This document shows positions 28,841 through 37,238 of a stretch of DNA of 64,000 bases, piece after piece. The stretch's first letter is position 1. Each line of letters opens with the position of its first letter. A model generated the notes under the pieces. That model worked only from the letters and a program-made list of their open reading frames with translations. It was not told the origin of the DNA and did no database searches. The translations under genes were made by a program, and so were the position numbers. This DNA comes from a virus. The DNA lies in IMG/VR virus record IMGVR_UViG_3300021375_000011, positions 56,836-120,835 of that record; one strand, written 5' to 3'.

Positions 28841-30193
28841 ATGTCATATACCATTAACTTAACAGATGGTACAATTTTTGCAGTAGTTGCGGATGGTACT
28901 ATCAACACAGATTCGAGTCAGGTACTAGTCGGAAAAAACTACGCTGGTTACGGTGAATTCTTAGACGAGAACTTCATACGTTTACTTGAAAATGCGGCAA
29001 ATACATCAGCACCAGGAGCACCGTTAACAGGTCAACTTTGGTACGATAAAACAAACAATGTGATGAAAGTGTACAACGGAACAACTTTTAAGGTTATTTC
29101 GGCTGCGACTGCATCCACTAGCCAACCAACTTCAAATATAGCTGGTGACTTATGGTTTGATACAACAAACGACCAACTTAAAGTTTATAATGGATCCACT
29201 TTTATTACTATTGGTCCAAGTTTTACAAGTGGCGAAGGAACATCAGGTGCTATTGTAACAACTATTACAGATAACGTTGCAAGTGATCACGTTGTGGTAC
29301 AGATGTATGTAAACAACGTTATAGTTTCGATATTCTCAAAAGATGCTACATTTACTCCGGCAGTAGCTATTTCAGGATTTGCTACTATTGGTCCAGGTTT
29401 GAATATGAGTACAACAGTATCAAACGCAGTGTTTAACGGAACCGCAACAAATGCTGATACACTAGATACACTCAATTCAACAAGTTTTATGAGATCAGAT
29501 GCGGCCACAAGCAATAACACAAGTATCAGTGTGTTATCAGACACAGGATTATTTGTTGGTGCAGATAGTGATGCTAAAATTTCAGTTTCAGGAACTGATG
29601 TCACTATAGCCAACCAAACATCAGACGGTGATACTATATTAACAGTAAACGATGGTGGAGTTACTACAACAGTGATTCAACTTGATGGAGCAACTGCAAC
29701 TGTAGGCGTAAGAGATATAACAAATTTACAAGCAGATGGTGTTGGAAACATTGGTACTGCTAGTGTAGGATTCAATACTGTTCATGCTAAAGCAACATCA
29801 GCACAATACGCTGATATGGCTGAGCGTTTTCATGCAGATGCAGAATACGCTCCAGGAACAATTGTTGAACTAGGCGGTGTAAACGAAGTTACACTTTGCG
29901 TAGAAGAATTAAGTTCTAAAGTATTTGGTGTTGTTTCGACACAACCAGCATACTTGATGAACGGCAATGCAGGGTCAAATGCTACGCATCCACCAATTGC
30001 GATGAGTGGAAGAGTGCCTGTAAACGTAATGGGATTTGTTACAAAAGGTGACAGACTTGTAAGTGCCGGAAACGGAACCGCAAGAGCTGCAAACTTAGAT
30101 GAGATTACAAGTTTCAACGTAATTGGACGTGCTCTAGAAAGCAAAACAGACGAAGGAATTGGCAGTATAGAAGCTATTGTAAAAATAGTTTAA
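28841..30193 (+). CDS. Tail fibre/structural protein with C-terminal chaperone-like domain
   Basis: 450 aa. The N-terminal part has two related GQLWYDKTNNVMKVYNG / GDLWFDTTNDQLKVYNG units at about 60-115, a short repeated strand motif common in phage fibre and appendage proteins. The middle is Thr/Asp/Ala-rich and fibre-like. The last roughly 130 residues (ADMAERFHADAEYAPGTIVE, then SSKVFGVVSTQPAYLMN) match a domain found at the tips of many phage fibres that aids trimerisation and may be cleaved off. The protein is likely exposed on the virion and may be a receptor-binding component. Confidence 0.65.
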   Translation: MSYTINLTDGTIFAVVADGTINTDSSQVLVGKNYAGYGEFLDENFIRLLENAANTSAPGAPLTGQLWYDKTNNVMKVYNGTTFKVISAATASTSQPTSNIAGDLWFDTTNDQLKVYNGSTFITIGPSFTSGEGTSGAIVTTITDNVASDHVVVQMYVNNVIVSIFSKDATFTPAVAISGFATIGPGLNMSTTVSNAVFNGTATNADTLDTLNSTSFMRSDAATSNNTSISVLSDTGLFVGADSDAKISVSGTDVTIANQTSDGDTILTVNDGGVTTTVIQLDGATATVGVRDITNLQADGVGNIGTASVGFNTVHAKATSAQYADMAERFHADAEYAPGTIVELGGVNEVTLCVEELSSKVFGVVSTQPAYLMNGNAGSNATHPPIAMSGRVPVNVMGFVTKGDRLVSAGNGTARAANLDEITSFNVIGRALESKTDEGIGSIEAIVKIV

Positions 30194-30196
30194 TAT

Positions 30197-30204
30197 TATA
30201 AATA
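30197..30204 (+). promoter_or_regulatory. Exact T4 late promoter element TATAAATA
   Basis: A perfect TATAAATA just after the fibre gene and 72 bases before the next ATG. It is the best late element seen in this window, and the phage encodes gp55 to use it. Confidence 0.65.
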
Positions 30205-30217
30205 TGTAGGATATCCA

Positions 30218-30238
30218 GCTAATAGTATAACTATTAGC
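30218..30238 (+). other. Stem-loop in the leader of the next gene
   Basis: GCTAATAGT and ACTATTAGC form a perfect 9-bp stem with a 3-base loop, about 14 bases beyond the late element. There is no U-run after it, so it is not a classical terminator. It would lie at or near the 5' end of the late transcript. Confidence 0.5.
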
Positions 30239-30275
30239 GTATCATTAGATACTAATACAAAGGAAATAAAAAGAG

Positions 30276-31229
30276 ATGACATATACAGTAGGTTCAACCA
30301 TTGTAGACGACGACTACAATATATTTGCAACGGGAAATGCCGCTGGCTCCGGTGATGACAGTGTAAACAATATTAATACTATATTGGGTACAGGAACTGG
30401 TGATAAAGGCTATGGGCAATCAACTACCTTGCCAGCAGTTAGTGCAGGTGGTACTGTAGCAGCCACAAACTGGGCAAACTTAGTAGCCAGAACTGCTACG
30501 CTCGCAGCACACCAAGGCATATCTATAACATCAATTACTCAGCCAAGTGCTGGAGATACAGTTGCGGTTTTTGCTGCTTTATCACAGAACATAACAGATG
30601 TAAATACTAACAGAAATTTTGCAGCCGCAGAAGGATCTGACTCATCTGTATCAACTACTTCAACTGCAGGTTGGAACAACAGTGCAACACTATCAAAAAC
30701 ATTTACGTTTGCAAGTGCAAATCAGTTGAGATACTTTTTTAATGCAGGTGGACAAATTCGTTTGTCATGGAGTAGATCAGGTGGTACAACCAGTGATCAA
30801 AACACATCATGGACAAACTTGTTAACTGCTTCAGGTACATTGGTACTCACTGGTGCAGCCGCAGCTAAAACTATTAACGGTGTTTCATACACAGGCCTAA
30901 CAAAAATTGGTGGCTCAGGTTCACCTACTACACTTAATACAACAGAAGGTGCATACGCATTAGATGGTACACCATCATTGAACTTTAAACAGGTACCAAG
31001 TGCACCATATGGTTCAAACGAAATTGAAGTTTCATATAGCATATCGGGTAATGTAATAACAATTTACACAGACTTATCAGATGACTATGCTCCACCGGAT
31101 CCAGCATCACCTGATAACATTGACGGAACATTAACACAGGTATCAACTGTACGTCCGCCAAGTACAGCACAACTAAGTGATACTTGGGGAACTGTTACAC
31201 AAAACACACCAAGTTGGTCACAGACATAA
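30276..31229 (+). CDS. Putative tail/virion structural protein
   Basis: 317 aa, Thr/Ser/Gly-rich, with a conserved start (MTYTVGSTIVDDDYNIFATG) and INTILGTGTGDKGYGQ that I associate with structural proteins of marine myophages. The central part (FFNAGGQIRLSWSRSGG at about 150-166) is typical of such proteins. It is the last gene before the terminator that closes the structural module, with its own late promoter and a GGAAAT-type ribosome site. A fibre-associated or tail-surface role is inferred from position and composition. Confidence 0.6.
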   Translation: MTYTVGSTIVDDDYNIFATGNAAGSGDDSVNNINTILGTGTGDKGYGQSTTLPAVSAGGTVAATNWANLVARTATLAAHQGISITSITQPSAGDTVAVFAALSQNITDVNTNRNFAAAEGSDSSVSTTSTAGWNNSATLSKTFTFASANQLRYFFNAGGQIRLSWSRSGGTTSDQNTSWTNLLTASGTLVLTGAAAAKTINGVSYTGLTKIGGSGSPTTLNTTEGAYALDGTPSLNFKQVPSAPYGSNEIEVSYSISGNVITIYTDLSDDYAPPDPASPDNIDGTLTQVSTVRPPSTAQLSDTWGTVTQNTPSWSQT

Positions 31230-31247
31230 TTTTATAACAAATACTAC

Positions 31248-31279
31248 AAACCCTAGTTTTTATTAACTAGGGTTTTTTT
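31248..31279 (+). terminator. Intrinsic terminator ending the structural operon
   Basis: AAACCCTAGTT (31248-31258), a 6-base loop, AACTAGGGTTT (31265-31275), then a run of T to 31279. The stem is 11 bp and followed by seven T. It separates the late structural genes from the accessory region. Confidence 0.88.
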
Positions 31280-31295
31280 GTGGCTAAGTATTCGC

Positions 31296-31592
31296 ATGCA
31301 AGATTTAGTCAAAAGAATACGCAAAAGATTTGATCATCAGCAAGCAAGGCTGGTGCTTAAAGAAACATATCAAGCAAAAATGATATTTGCACACAATGGC
31401 GGTATGTGGCGTGCTGGTCCAGAGCTTTTAAGTTTATGTGAAATTTGTGATGATACTGCAATACTACTAGACATATACGATACACCAGTACAAGTAAACA
31501 CCGATGAACTACAAGTAATCGCCTTACAACTCTGGCAAGAACAGATGAATGCATGGCATGCTGAATATGAAGAAATGTCAAAACAAAGATGA
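31296..31592 (+). CDS. Small conserved phage protein of unknown function
   Basis: 98 aa from the ATG at 31296; the longer TTG-started frame would begin inside the terminator T-run. The sequence begins with a basic helix (MQDLVKRIRKRFDHQQARL) and continues with MIFAHNGGMWRAGPELLSL and DIYDTPVQVNTDELQVIALQ, ending in an acidic helix. I do not recognise the family. Its stop overlaps the ATG of the glycosyltransferase-like gene (ATGA), suggesting coupled translation. Confidence 0.65.
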   Translation: MQDLVKRIRKRFDHQQARLVLKETYQAKMIFAHNGGMWRAGPELLSLCEICDDTAILLDIYDTPVQVNTDELQVIALQLWQEQMNAWHAEYEEMSKQR

Positions 31593-32350
31593 CGGTTGGT
31601 GCTTTATTATATGCATTCAACAGTGATATAAAATATACCAAAATTGCTTTAGAATGTGCAAATAGGATTCAAGAATATTTAGATATTCCTGTTAGTATTG
31701 TTACAGACACTGCCTTAAACAATAGTACATTTGACAAAGAAATTATAGTAAGTAAACCAGTAACAAAAAATTACAAATACTGGCAAGACACTGATAAAAC
31801 CACACTGTGGCACAACGCTGGCAGAAGTGGAGCACTTGATGTTACACCTTATGAACGCACCTTACTGGTGGATATAGACTATATGATCAACAGTACTGTG
31901 CTTGAAAATTTACTTAACAGTACACAAAGTTTTTTTGCACACAAAAATGTTATGCCAGCAACCAAAAAAACAACTGTAGAAACATTTGGATTACACAAAA
32001 GCACAATGTGGTGGGCAACTGTAGTTGTATTTGATAAAAGCCAATTCTCAGAAGATGTGTTTGGAATGTGGCAAATGGTTGAACAAAATTATCAGCACTA
32101 TGCAAATGCATTTCAATTTGATGGTCGTAAATTTAGAAATGATTATGCCCTAAGTATTGCACTCTTAGTTGCTAACGGAAATACTGTACCAGAGCATTGC
32201 GATATTCCATGGCCTCTTGTTAATGTTGAGCCTGCAGTTGAAGTCTCTTTAGACGAGGACCGGTGGTCCATTGACGGAAAATTTTATACACGTAACCAGG
32301 ATCTACACATAATGGGCAAAAGTTATTTGGAGAATCTATATGCAATATGA
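31589..32350 (+). CDS. Glycosyltransferase-like protein (GT-A fold, DxD)
   Basis: 253 aa. The layout fits a GT-A enzyme: an N-terminal nucleotide-binding region (GALLYAFNSDIKYTKIALEC, then VSIVTD), the metal-binding DxD as YERTLLVDIDYMI with D95 and D97, and a late His-x-x-G-K (HIMGK at about 242-246) as seen in GT8-type enzymes. The likely reaction is transfer of a sugar from a nucleotide-sugar, acceptor unknown. It overlaps the genes on both sides. A second protein of similar plan follows. Confidence 0.6.
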   Translation: MTVGALLYAFNSDIKYTKIALECANRIQEYLDIPVSIVTDTALNNSTFDKEIIVSKPVTKNYKYWQDTDKTTLWHNAGRSGALDVTPYERTLLVDIDYMINSTVLENLLNSTQSFFAHKNVMPATKKTTVETFGLHKSTMWWATVVVFDKSQFSEDVFGMWQMVEQNYQHYANAFQFDGRKFRNDYALSIALLVANGNTVPEHCDIPWPLVNVEPAVEVSLDEDRWSIDGKFYTRNQDLHIMGKSYLENLYAI

Positions 32351-33107
32351 AGCAGACAACGGCTACATCATACCTGCAACAGAAGAATATATTCAATGTG
32401 CTGAAACACTTGCAAAAAGCATACGCTATTGGCATCCAGATGTAAAAATATGTTTGCTTACTGATATTGAATATACCAATAGTCTATTTGATTTTGTAAA
32501 ACAGTTGCCATGGGGAAACACCGGTGGTTGGTCAAACGATTGGCAAGTGTATCACGCTAGTCCATTTCATGAAACAGTAAAGTTAGAAGCAGACATGATA
32601 CTCAGTGGACCGGTGGACCATTGGTGGACACATTATCGCAAGTTTCCTGTTTGGATCAGTACTGGATGTAGGAATCAATATAATAAAACTGCATACACAA
32701 GACACTATAGAAAAATATTTGATAAAAATAAACTTCCAGATGTCTATAATGCAATTACCTATTGGCGTGTTAGCAGAGAGTCACAAGAATTTTTTAAAAG
32801 TGTTAGACAGTGCTTTGAAAAATGGGATCAAGTAAAAACAGATATACAAGGAGCACAAGACGAAGTTGCAAATACTGATTTAATTTACGCACTGAATGCT
32901 GATGGTTATATTACTCCAGGATACGGCCCACAGATTGTACATTGTAAGCAAGAAGTGTTGCGTACATCGATCGAAGATTGGCATAAAGAACTTATATGGG
33001 AGATAGACAAAGGAGTATTTCGTATAAACGGTTACAATCAACATGGGTTTGTACACTATCATCAAAAACAACTTGCAGTAGAATTTGGCAAATATTATGC
33101 TTGCTGA
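32340..33107 (+). CDS. Glycosyltransferase-like protein
   Basis: 255 aa with a start overlapping the preceding gene by 11 bases. The plan is similar to its neighbour: ATEEYIQCAETLAKSIRYWH, then VKICLLTDIEY and a HETVKLEADMIL motif in which D85 could be the metal-binding position. It then has YNAITYWRVSRESQEFF and a closing VHYHQKQ segment. The two are probably distant paralogs. Substrate unknown; the context with other sugar-type genes supports a glycan role. Confidence 0.55.
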   Translation: MQYEADNGYIIPATEEYIQCAETLAKSIRYWHPDVKICLLTDIEYTNSLFDFVKQLPWGNTGGWSNDWQVYHASPFHETVKLEADMILSGPVDHWWTHYRKFPVWISTGCRNQYNKTAYTRHYRKIFDKNKLPDVYNAITYWRVSRESQEFFKSVRQCFEKWDQVKTDIQGAQDEVANTDLIYALNADGYITPGYGPQIVHCKQEVLRTSIEDWHKELIWEIDKGVFRINGYNQHGFVHYHQKQLAVEFGKYYAC

Positions 33108-33444
33108 AGACTTTATAAAATTAATAAACGCCAGTGCTGAACTTGTAAACAAACCGGTTGACTTCACATACAGATTGTACTATAATAAAGAAACTGGTGA
33201 ACCCATTGCATATAGTATGGAAAAACTAAAAGGTGATTTTGTCACAGTTACAAAAGAGCAGTATACGGTAGGTAGATATGATGTTATTGTTAAAGATGAT
33301 TGTCTTGTAAGTACAGCTAGTATACAATATCTAAGAAAATTAGTGCCCAGTGCTGATGGTATAGCATGTAATAAAACAAATGTTTTAATCTTAGATGAAA
33401 CAAGTTCTACTAAGTGGAAACTTAAGACAAAGGAATTATTATGA
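33097..33444 (+). CDS. Unknown small protein
   Basis: 115 aa from the ATG at 33097, which overlaps the end of the previous gene; a TTG 12 bases upstream is the alternative. It contains FTYRLYYNKETGEPIAYSME and DYVIVKDD-like strands (VGRYDVIVKDDCLV). No family recognised. It overlaps the following secreted-protein gene by four bases (ATGA), so it belongs to the same transcript. Confidence 0.6.
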   Translation: MLAEDFIKLINASAELVNKPVDFTYRLYYNKETGEPIAYSMEKLKGDFVTVTKEQYTVGRYDVIVKDDCLVSTASIQYLRKLVPSADGIACNKTNVLILDETSSTKWKLKTKELL

Positions 33445-33821
33445 AGTACATTATTATTGTGATATTAGGCTTAATATCATTTACTACACATGCTCAAGAA
33501 ATACCAAAACCAATGCCGAAGCCAGAAAGAACACAATTATTATTAAACATGCAGGTTCCATGTAGTCAGCAAGGCATTGAGTATCTTTCAGATATAGTAA
33601 ACGAACACGGCGAACAAGAGTTTGCAAGTGGAGTGTTTGCAATAAAACCAGTATCAAAGCCAGATTTGGTCACGGTTGATTTATTAATGTATGTCAATCC
33701 TAAAACAAGAACGTTTACAATCTTTAGCTATCAAAAAGTCGGTGACTACAATATTGCATGTGTGCTTGCCGGTGGTACAGATTTCACACCATTCTCAGGT
33801 GAGTATAGAAAGAATGATTGA
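33441..33821 (+). CDS. Secreted/periplasmic small protein
   Basis: 126 aa with a clear signal peptide: MKY, then the hydrophobic IIIVILGLISFTT, and a likely cleavage after HAQ at about residue 19. The mature part of about 107 residues has two Cys (in VPCSQQG and NIACVLAGG) that could form a disulfide in the periplasm. Function unknown. Overlapping start and stop with the neighbours on both sides place it in the accessory operon. An exported protein within a lytic-phage operon suggests action on the host envelope, but this is inference. Confidence 0.7.
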   Translation: MKYIIIVILGLISFTTHAQEIPKPMPKPERTQLLLNMQVPCSQQGIEYLSDIVNEHGEQEFASGVFAIKPVSKPDLVTVDLLMYVNPKTRTFTIFSYQKVGDYNIACVLAGGTDFTPFSGEYRKND

Positions 33822-34737
33822 TGTTGCTGATTTAGATTGTATATACTTGAGCTATGACGAGCCCAAAAAAGAAGAATTTTGGGTAAAAATACGCAACATG
33901 GTTCCGTGGGCTAAACGTGTAGATGGAGTACATGGATCAGATGCGGCACACAAAGCGGCTGCTGACGCAAGCGATACAGAACGTTTTATACTAATTGATG
34001 GCGATAACTTGCCACAAGAAAGTTTTTTCAACGAAACGATCGAATACAAAACAGATCAGTACGAACAAGCAGTGTACAGATGGCGTGCCCGCAACGATAT
34101 AAACGGACTTATGTATGGCAACGGAGGTATTAGCTCATGGACAAAAACGTTTGTACAAAACATGCGTACACACGAAGCAAGTGCGGGTGCAGATGAAACT
34201 GACGTAGAATTTTGCTTTGATGATCTATATTGGCCAATGTACAACTGCTATTCAACTACATATCCTGGAGAAAGTGCAAAACATGCTTTCCGTGCAGGCT
34301 TTAGAGAAGGCGTAAAGATGTGCCTTGATAAAGGTACCAAGCCCAGTGCAAGTGCGTTTAAAGAAAGTGTACATAATAGAAACTTAGATCATTTAACCAT
34401 ATGGCACAATATAGGTGCAGATACAGAACACGGACTATGGGCTATTGCAGGATCAAGACTTGGAACATATAAAACAATGTTGCAGAAGGATTGGAACTAT
34501 AAAGACGTACAAGACTTTGCAAAGTTGGATGCTATATGGGAAGATGTAAAACATCTAGCACCTGGTGAATTAGTAAGTATCAAAGCCGATGATCTTGCTA
34601 GACAACTATCTTTACCAATGAATATCCTTACACCAGTACAAAGTAAGTTTTTTAAACATCATTATCGCAGTAATTGGCACAATCAAGATATTATGACACG
34701 CGAAATTGATGTGATACGGAGCCAAGAAGGATGGTAA
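33814..34737 (+). CDS. Glycosyltransferase-like protein, related to the third module of the 55.0-56.8 kb protein
   Basis: 307 aa from the ATG at 33814, overlapping the previous stop; the longer upstream frame lies wholly inside the secreted-protein gene and is unlikely. The N-terminus (DLDCIYLSYDEPKKEEFW) and RVDGVHGSDAAHKAAADAS are followed by LIDGDNLP, a DxD-like motif (D62, D64). Then come RARNDINGLMYGNGGI and KHAFRAGFREGVKM. The same order (ISNGE, VDGVKGRAEAYRASLEAS, NPVNGLEYGHMAMI, WRSAFRECLKL) appears in the 595-aa protein at 55000-56787, so the two share a domain. A nucleotide-sugar-dependent role is plausible but unproven. Confidence 0.55.
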   Translation: MIDVADLDCIYLSYDEPKKEEFWVKIRNMVPWAKRVDGVHGSDAAHKAAADASDTERFILIDGDNLPQESFFNETIEYKTDQYEQAVYRWRARNDINGLMYGNGGISSWTKTFVQNMRTHEASAGADETDVEFCFDDLYWPMYNCYSTTYPGESAKHAFRAGFREGVKMCLDKGTKPSASAFKESVHNRNLDHLTIWHNIGADTEHGLWAIAGSRLGTYKTMLQKDWNYKDVQDFAKLDAIWEDVKHLAPGELVSIKADDLARQLSLPMNILTPVQSKFFKHHYRSNWHNQDIMTREIDVIRSQEGW

Positions 34738-35807
34738 AAGAACTTTTTGCTGATCTCAGCAAAGATTACAAATATACAATGAATGCAATGCCTCGTGGCA
34801 AAGATGAACAAAAATCAGTTTCTTTTGCCTGTAATTTGCCACATAAAGTAGTAAGCATCGATGACAACTTAAATTGCATACTTTGTATTTGCGATGGTTG
34901 GTTGCCTATACCTGTTGGACAAGTGCAAGACTTTACAAGTTTACCTGAGATTTTTTCAAGCCCAAAAGCAAAAATTTTGCAAGCTGATATTGATGCTAAA
35001 ACCTATACATGGTGTGCAGTGCAAAATTGTGGAATTAAGCATCATAATGTTTTAAGATCTGATTATCAAGTGGTTATTAATATTGACAGGAGTTGTAATC
35101 TGCAATGTCCTAGCTGTCGGCGAGATAAATTTATGTTGACGTCTGGATCTCTGTATGATAAAAAAATAGCCGCGGCAAACCAAATACTTAACTGGTTGGA
35201 TCAGCTTGACGAACCGATCGATATTGTAACAAGCGGTGATGGTGACCCTCTTGCAAGTCTTGTTATGCGTCCATTAATAAAAAATTGGAAGTTTAAACCA
35301 AAGCAGAAGATAACAATAAAAACAAACGGCATGTTAATAAAAAAACAATTGCAAAATACTGAAATGTTACGCAGTGCTCGTTTCAGTATTAGTGTTGATG
35401 CTGGCAGCAAAGATGTGTTTGAAAAAATTAGACTCGGCGGAAACTGGAAAATATTATTAGATAATTTTGACTTCTTAGTTAAAAACAAGAAACAAAAATT
35501 TACATTTTTAAATTTTACTCTACAAAAAGATAACTATCGTGATTTAGAAAACTTTGTGAAATTATGCGAACACTACCAATTTTGTGGCGCAGTGTCAAAA
35601 CTTTGTGATTGGGGGACTTGGAATCTGCAAGATGTTTCACAACCAGATGAGTGGACTCAAAAAAACGGTTACTTTTATGAACATGATGTGTTACAATTAG
35701 AACATGCTAATTATAAAGAAGCCGCGTCAATTTGTACCCAGTTTTTAGATCATCCATTGGTATACATTGATACATCAGTGAGAGAAAAGTTGTATGAAGC
35801 AAAATAA
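34731..35807 (+). CDS. Radical SAM protein with N-terminal Cys-rich domain
   Basis: 358 aa. The CxxxCxxC motif that binds the catalytic [4Fe-4S] cluster is at C122, C126 and C129 (SCNLQCPSCRR). The N-terminal 110 residues carry further cysteines (C34, C50, C52, then C95 and C100) and GWLPIPVGQV, resembling a SPASM-like auxiliary-cluster domain placed before the core. A TSGDGDPL motif at about 162-169 stands where GGE normally follows. The core continues with ITIKTNGMLIKKQL and FSISVDAGSKDVFEKIRLGG, typical radical-SAM strands. Substrate unknown. First of seven radical-SAM genes; it overlaps its neighbours by 7 and 14 bases. Confidence 0.85.
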   Translation: MVKELFADLSKDYKYTMNAMPRGKDEQKSVSFACNLPHKVVSIDDNLNCILCICDGWLPIPVGQVQDFTSLPEIFSSPKAKILQADIDAKTYTWCAVQNCGIKHHNVLRSDYQVVINIDRSCNLQCPSCRRDKFMLTSGSLYDKKIAAANQILNWLDQLDEPIDIVTSGDGDPLASLVMRPLIKNWKFKPKQKITIKTNGMLIKKQLQNTEMLRSARFSISVDAGSKDVFEKIRLGGNWKILLDNFDFLVKNKKQKFTFLNFTLQKDNYRDLENFVKLCEHYQFCGAVSKLCDWGTWNLQDVSQPDEWTQKNGYFYEHDVLQLEHANYKEAASICTQFLDHPLVYIDTSVREKLYEAK

Positions 35808-37224
35808 AGGCGATGAGGTAAACAAAGATTTTAAATCTAAGTTTCTCAGTGATGCTGAAATAGCAAAACAAAAGCTGGATACAGTAAGTTCAAGTTTCTG
35901 TTTGGCTAAATGGAAACAACTTAGTTTGCATTTGACAACCGGTATGAACAACAGTTGTTATCATCCTCCACTGCACAGAGCTGATGCTGATGCTATCAAA
36001 CTCGACCCCGGTGCATTACACAACACAGAACACAAGAAGCAACAACGTAAGATGATGCTAGAAGGCACACGCCCGCCAGAGTGTAGTTACTGTTGGGCAA
36101 TGGAGGATAATGGCAAACTAAGTGACAGACACTATCGTTCTGGCGAGCCTTGGGCAATGAAGGACTTCGAAACTATAAAGAATGTTCCGTGGGATCAGAA
36201 TATAGTTCCTAGTTATGTTGAAGTAGACTTTAACAGTGCTTGTAATCTTAGTTGTAGTTATTGTTCGCCGCAGTACAGTAGTAGTTGGATGAAAGAAACC
36301 ACACGAGAAGGTGCATGGCCAACCTCAACACCACACAACGACCCTAGCCACTTTGTAGGAGAACGCAGACCAATACCCGCAAGAGAACACAATCCATATG
36401 TAGAAGCGTTTTGGGAATGGTGGCCCTCACTGTATCCAGAACTTGAACATTTTAGAATGACTGGTGGCGAACCAATGATGGATAAAAACACATATCGTGT
36501 ATTTGATCATGTATTACAAAACCCATCACCAAAACTACATTTGAGTACTACATCTAACTTCAGTGTTGAAGAAAAACTTTGGCAAAAGTATAAGGCCTAT
36601 GTAACAATGCTTTGTGAAAAATCAAGCACTGTAGAACATTTCATGCAGTATGTTAGTCTTGATGGAATGTTTGAACCAGCAGAATACATGCGGCATGGAT
36701 TGGACTTTAATTTGCTTTGGGACAGAGTAAACCAGTTTCTTAATGATATTCCAGAACGTAACAGTATTACGTTTATTATTACAATGAACAATCTCAGTAT
36801 CACCACACTTAAAAATTTATTTGCTGGCATACTAGGACTAAGGCAAATATACAGCAACACTTATCAACGTATATGGTTTGATACACCGGTGTTGCGTACA
36901 CCTACTTGGCAAAGTTTGCAAATACTTCCTGAAAGTTATGTACATGAGTTAGAGCTTTGCAAGATGTGGATGGATGATAATTTGGAAAAACCAGAAAAAC
37001 GTTTCAAAGGATTTAAAGATTACGAAGTAGCCAGACTAGACAGAGACATTGCTTGGATGCGTAACGGACAAAACTTAGATTCTAAGTATATACAACAAAA
37101 CAAAGCAGACTTTTACAGATTCTTTAATGAGCATGATAGGCGCAGAGGTACAAACTTTTTAAAAACCTTTCCTGACATGAAAACATGGTGGAATGAGTGT
37201 AAATATTTGGCCGATAATTTTTAG
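35794..37224 (+). CDS. Twitch-type radical SAM protein 1
   Basis: 476 aa. The cluster-binding motif is C150-x3-C154-x2-C157 (ACNLSCSYCSP), followed by SSSW and the GGE motif in MTGGEPMM. The N-terminal 120 residues hold a Cys/His set (C36, C55 before HPP, C97, C100) that fits the N-terminal twitch domain binding an auxiliary Fe-S cluster. The C-terminal part has FFNEHDRRRGTNFLKTFPDM, shared with the next gene. These enzymes cleave SAM to a 5'-deoxyadenosyl radical; the substrate is not evident. Starts within the previous gene. Confidence 0.87.
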   Translation: MKQNKGDEVNKDFKSKFLSDAEIAKQKLDTVSSSFCLAKWKQLSLHLTTGMNNSCYHPPLHRADADAIKLDPGALHNTEHKKQQRKMMLEGTRPPECSYCWAMEDNGKLSDRHYRSGEPWAMKDFETIKNVPWDQNIVPSYVEVDFNSACNLSCSYCSPQYSSSWMKETTREGAWPTSTPHNDPSHFVGERRPIPAREHNPYVEAFWEWWPSLYPELEHFRMTGGEPMMDKNTYRVFDHVLQNPSPKLHLSTTSNFSVEEKLWQKYKAYVTMLCEKSSTVEHFMQYVSLDGMFEPAEYMRHGLDFNLLWDRVNQFLNDIPERNSITFIITMNNLSITTLKNLFAGILGLRQIYSNTYQRIWFDTPVLRTPTWQSLQILPESYVHELELCKMWMDDNLEKPEKRFKGFKDYEVARLDRDIAWMRNGQNLDSKYIQQNKADFYRFFNEHDRRRGTNFLKTFPDMKTWWNECKYLADNF

Positions 37225-37238
37225 AAATAATTATACAT

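Noticed and set aside
33691-33813. 41-residue N-terminal extension of the 307-aa glycosyltransferase-like protein
   Set aside because: It lies entirely within the secreted-protein gene in another frame, has unrelated composition, and the ATG at 33814 matches the overlap style of the operon.
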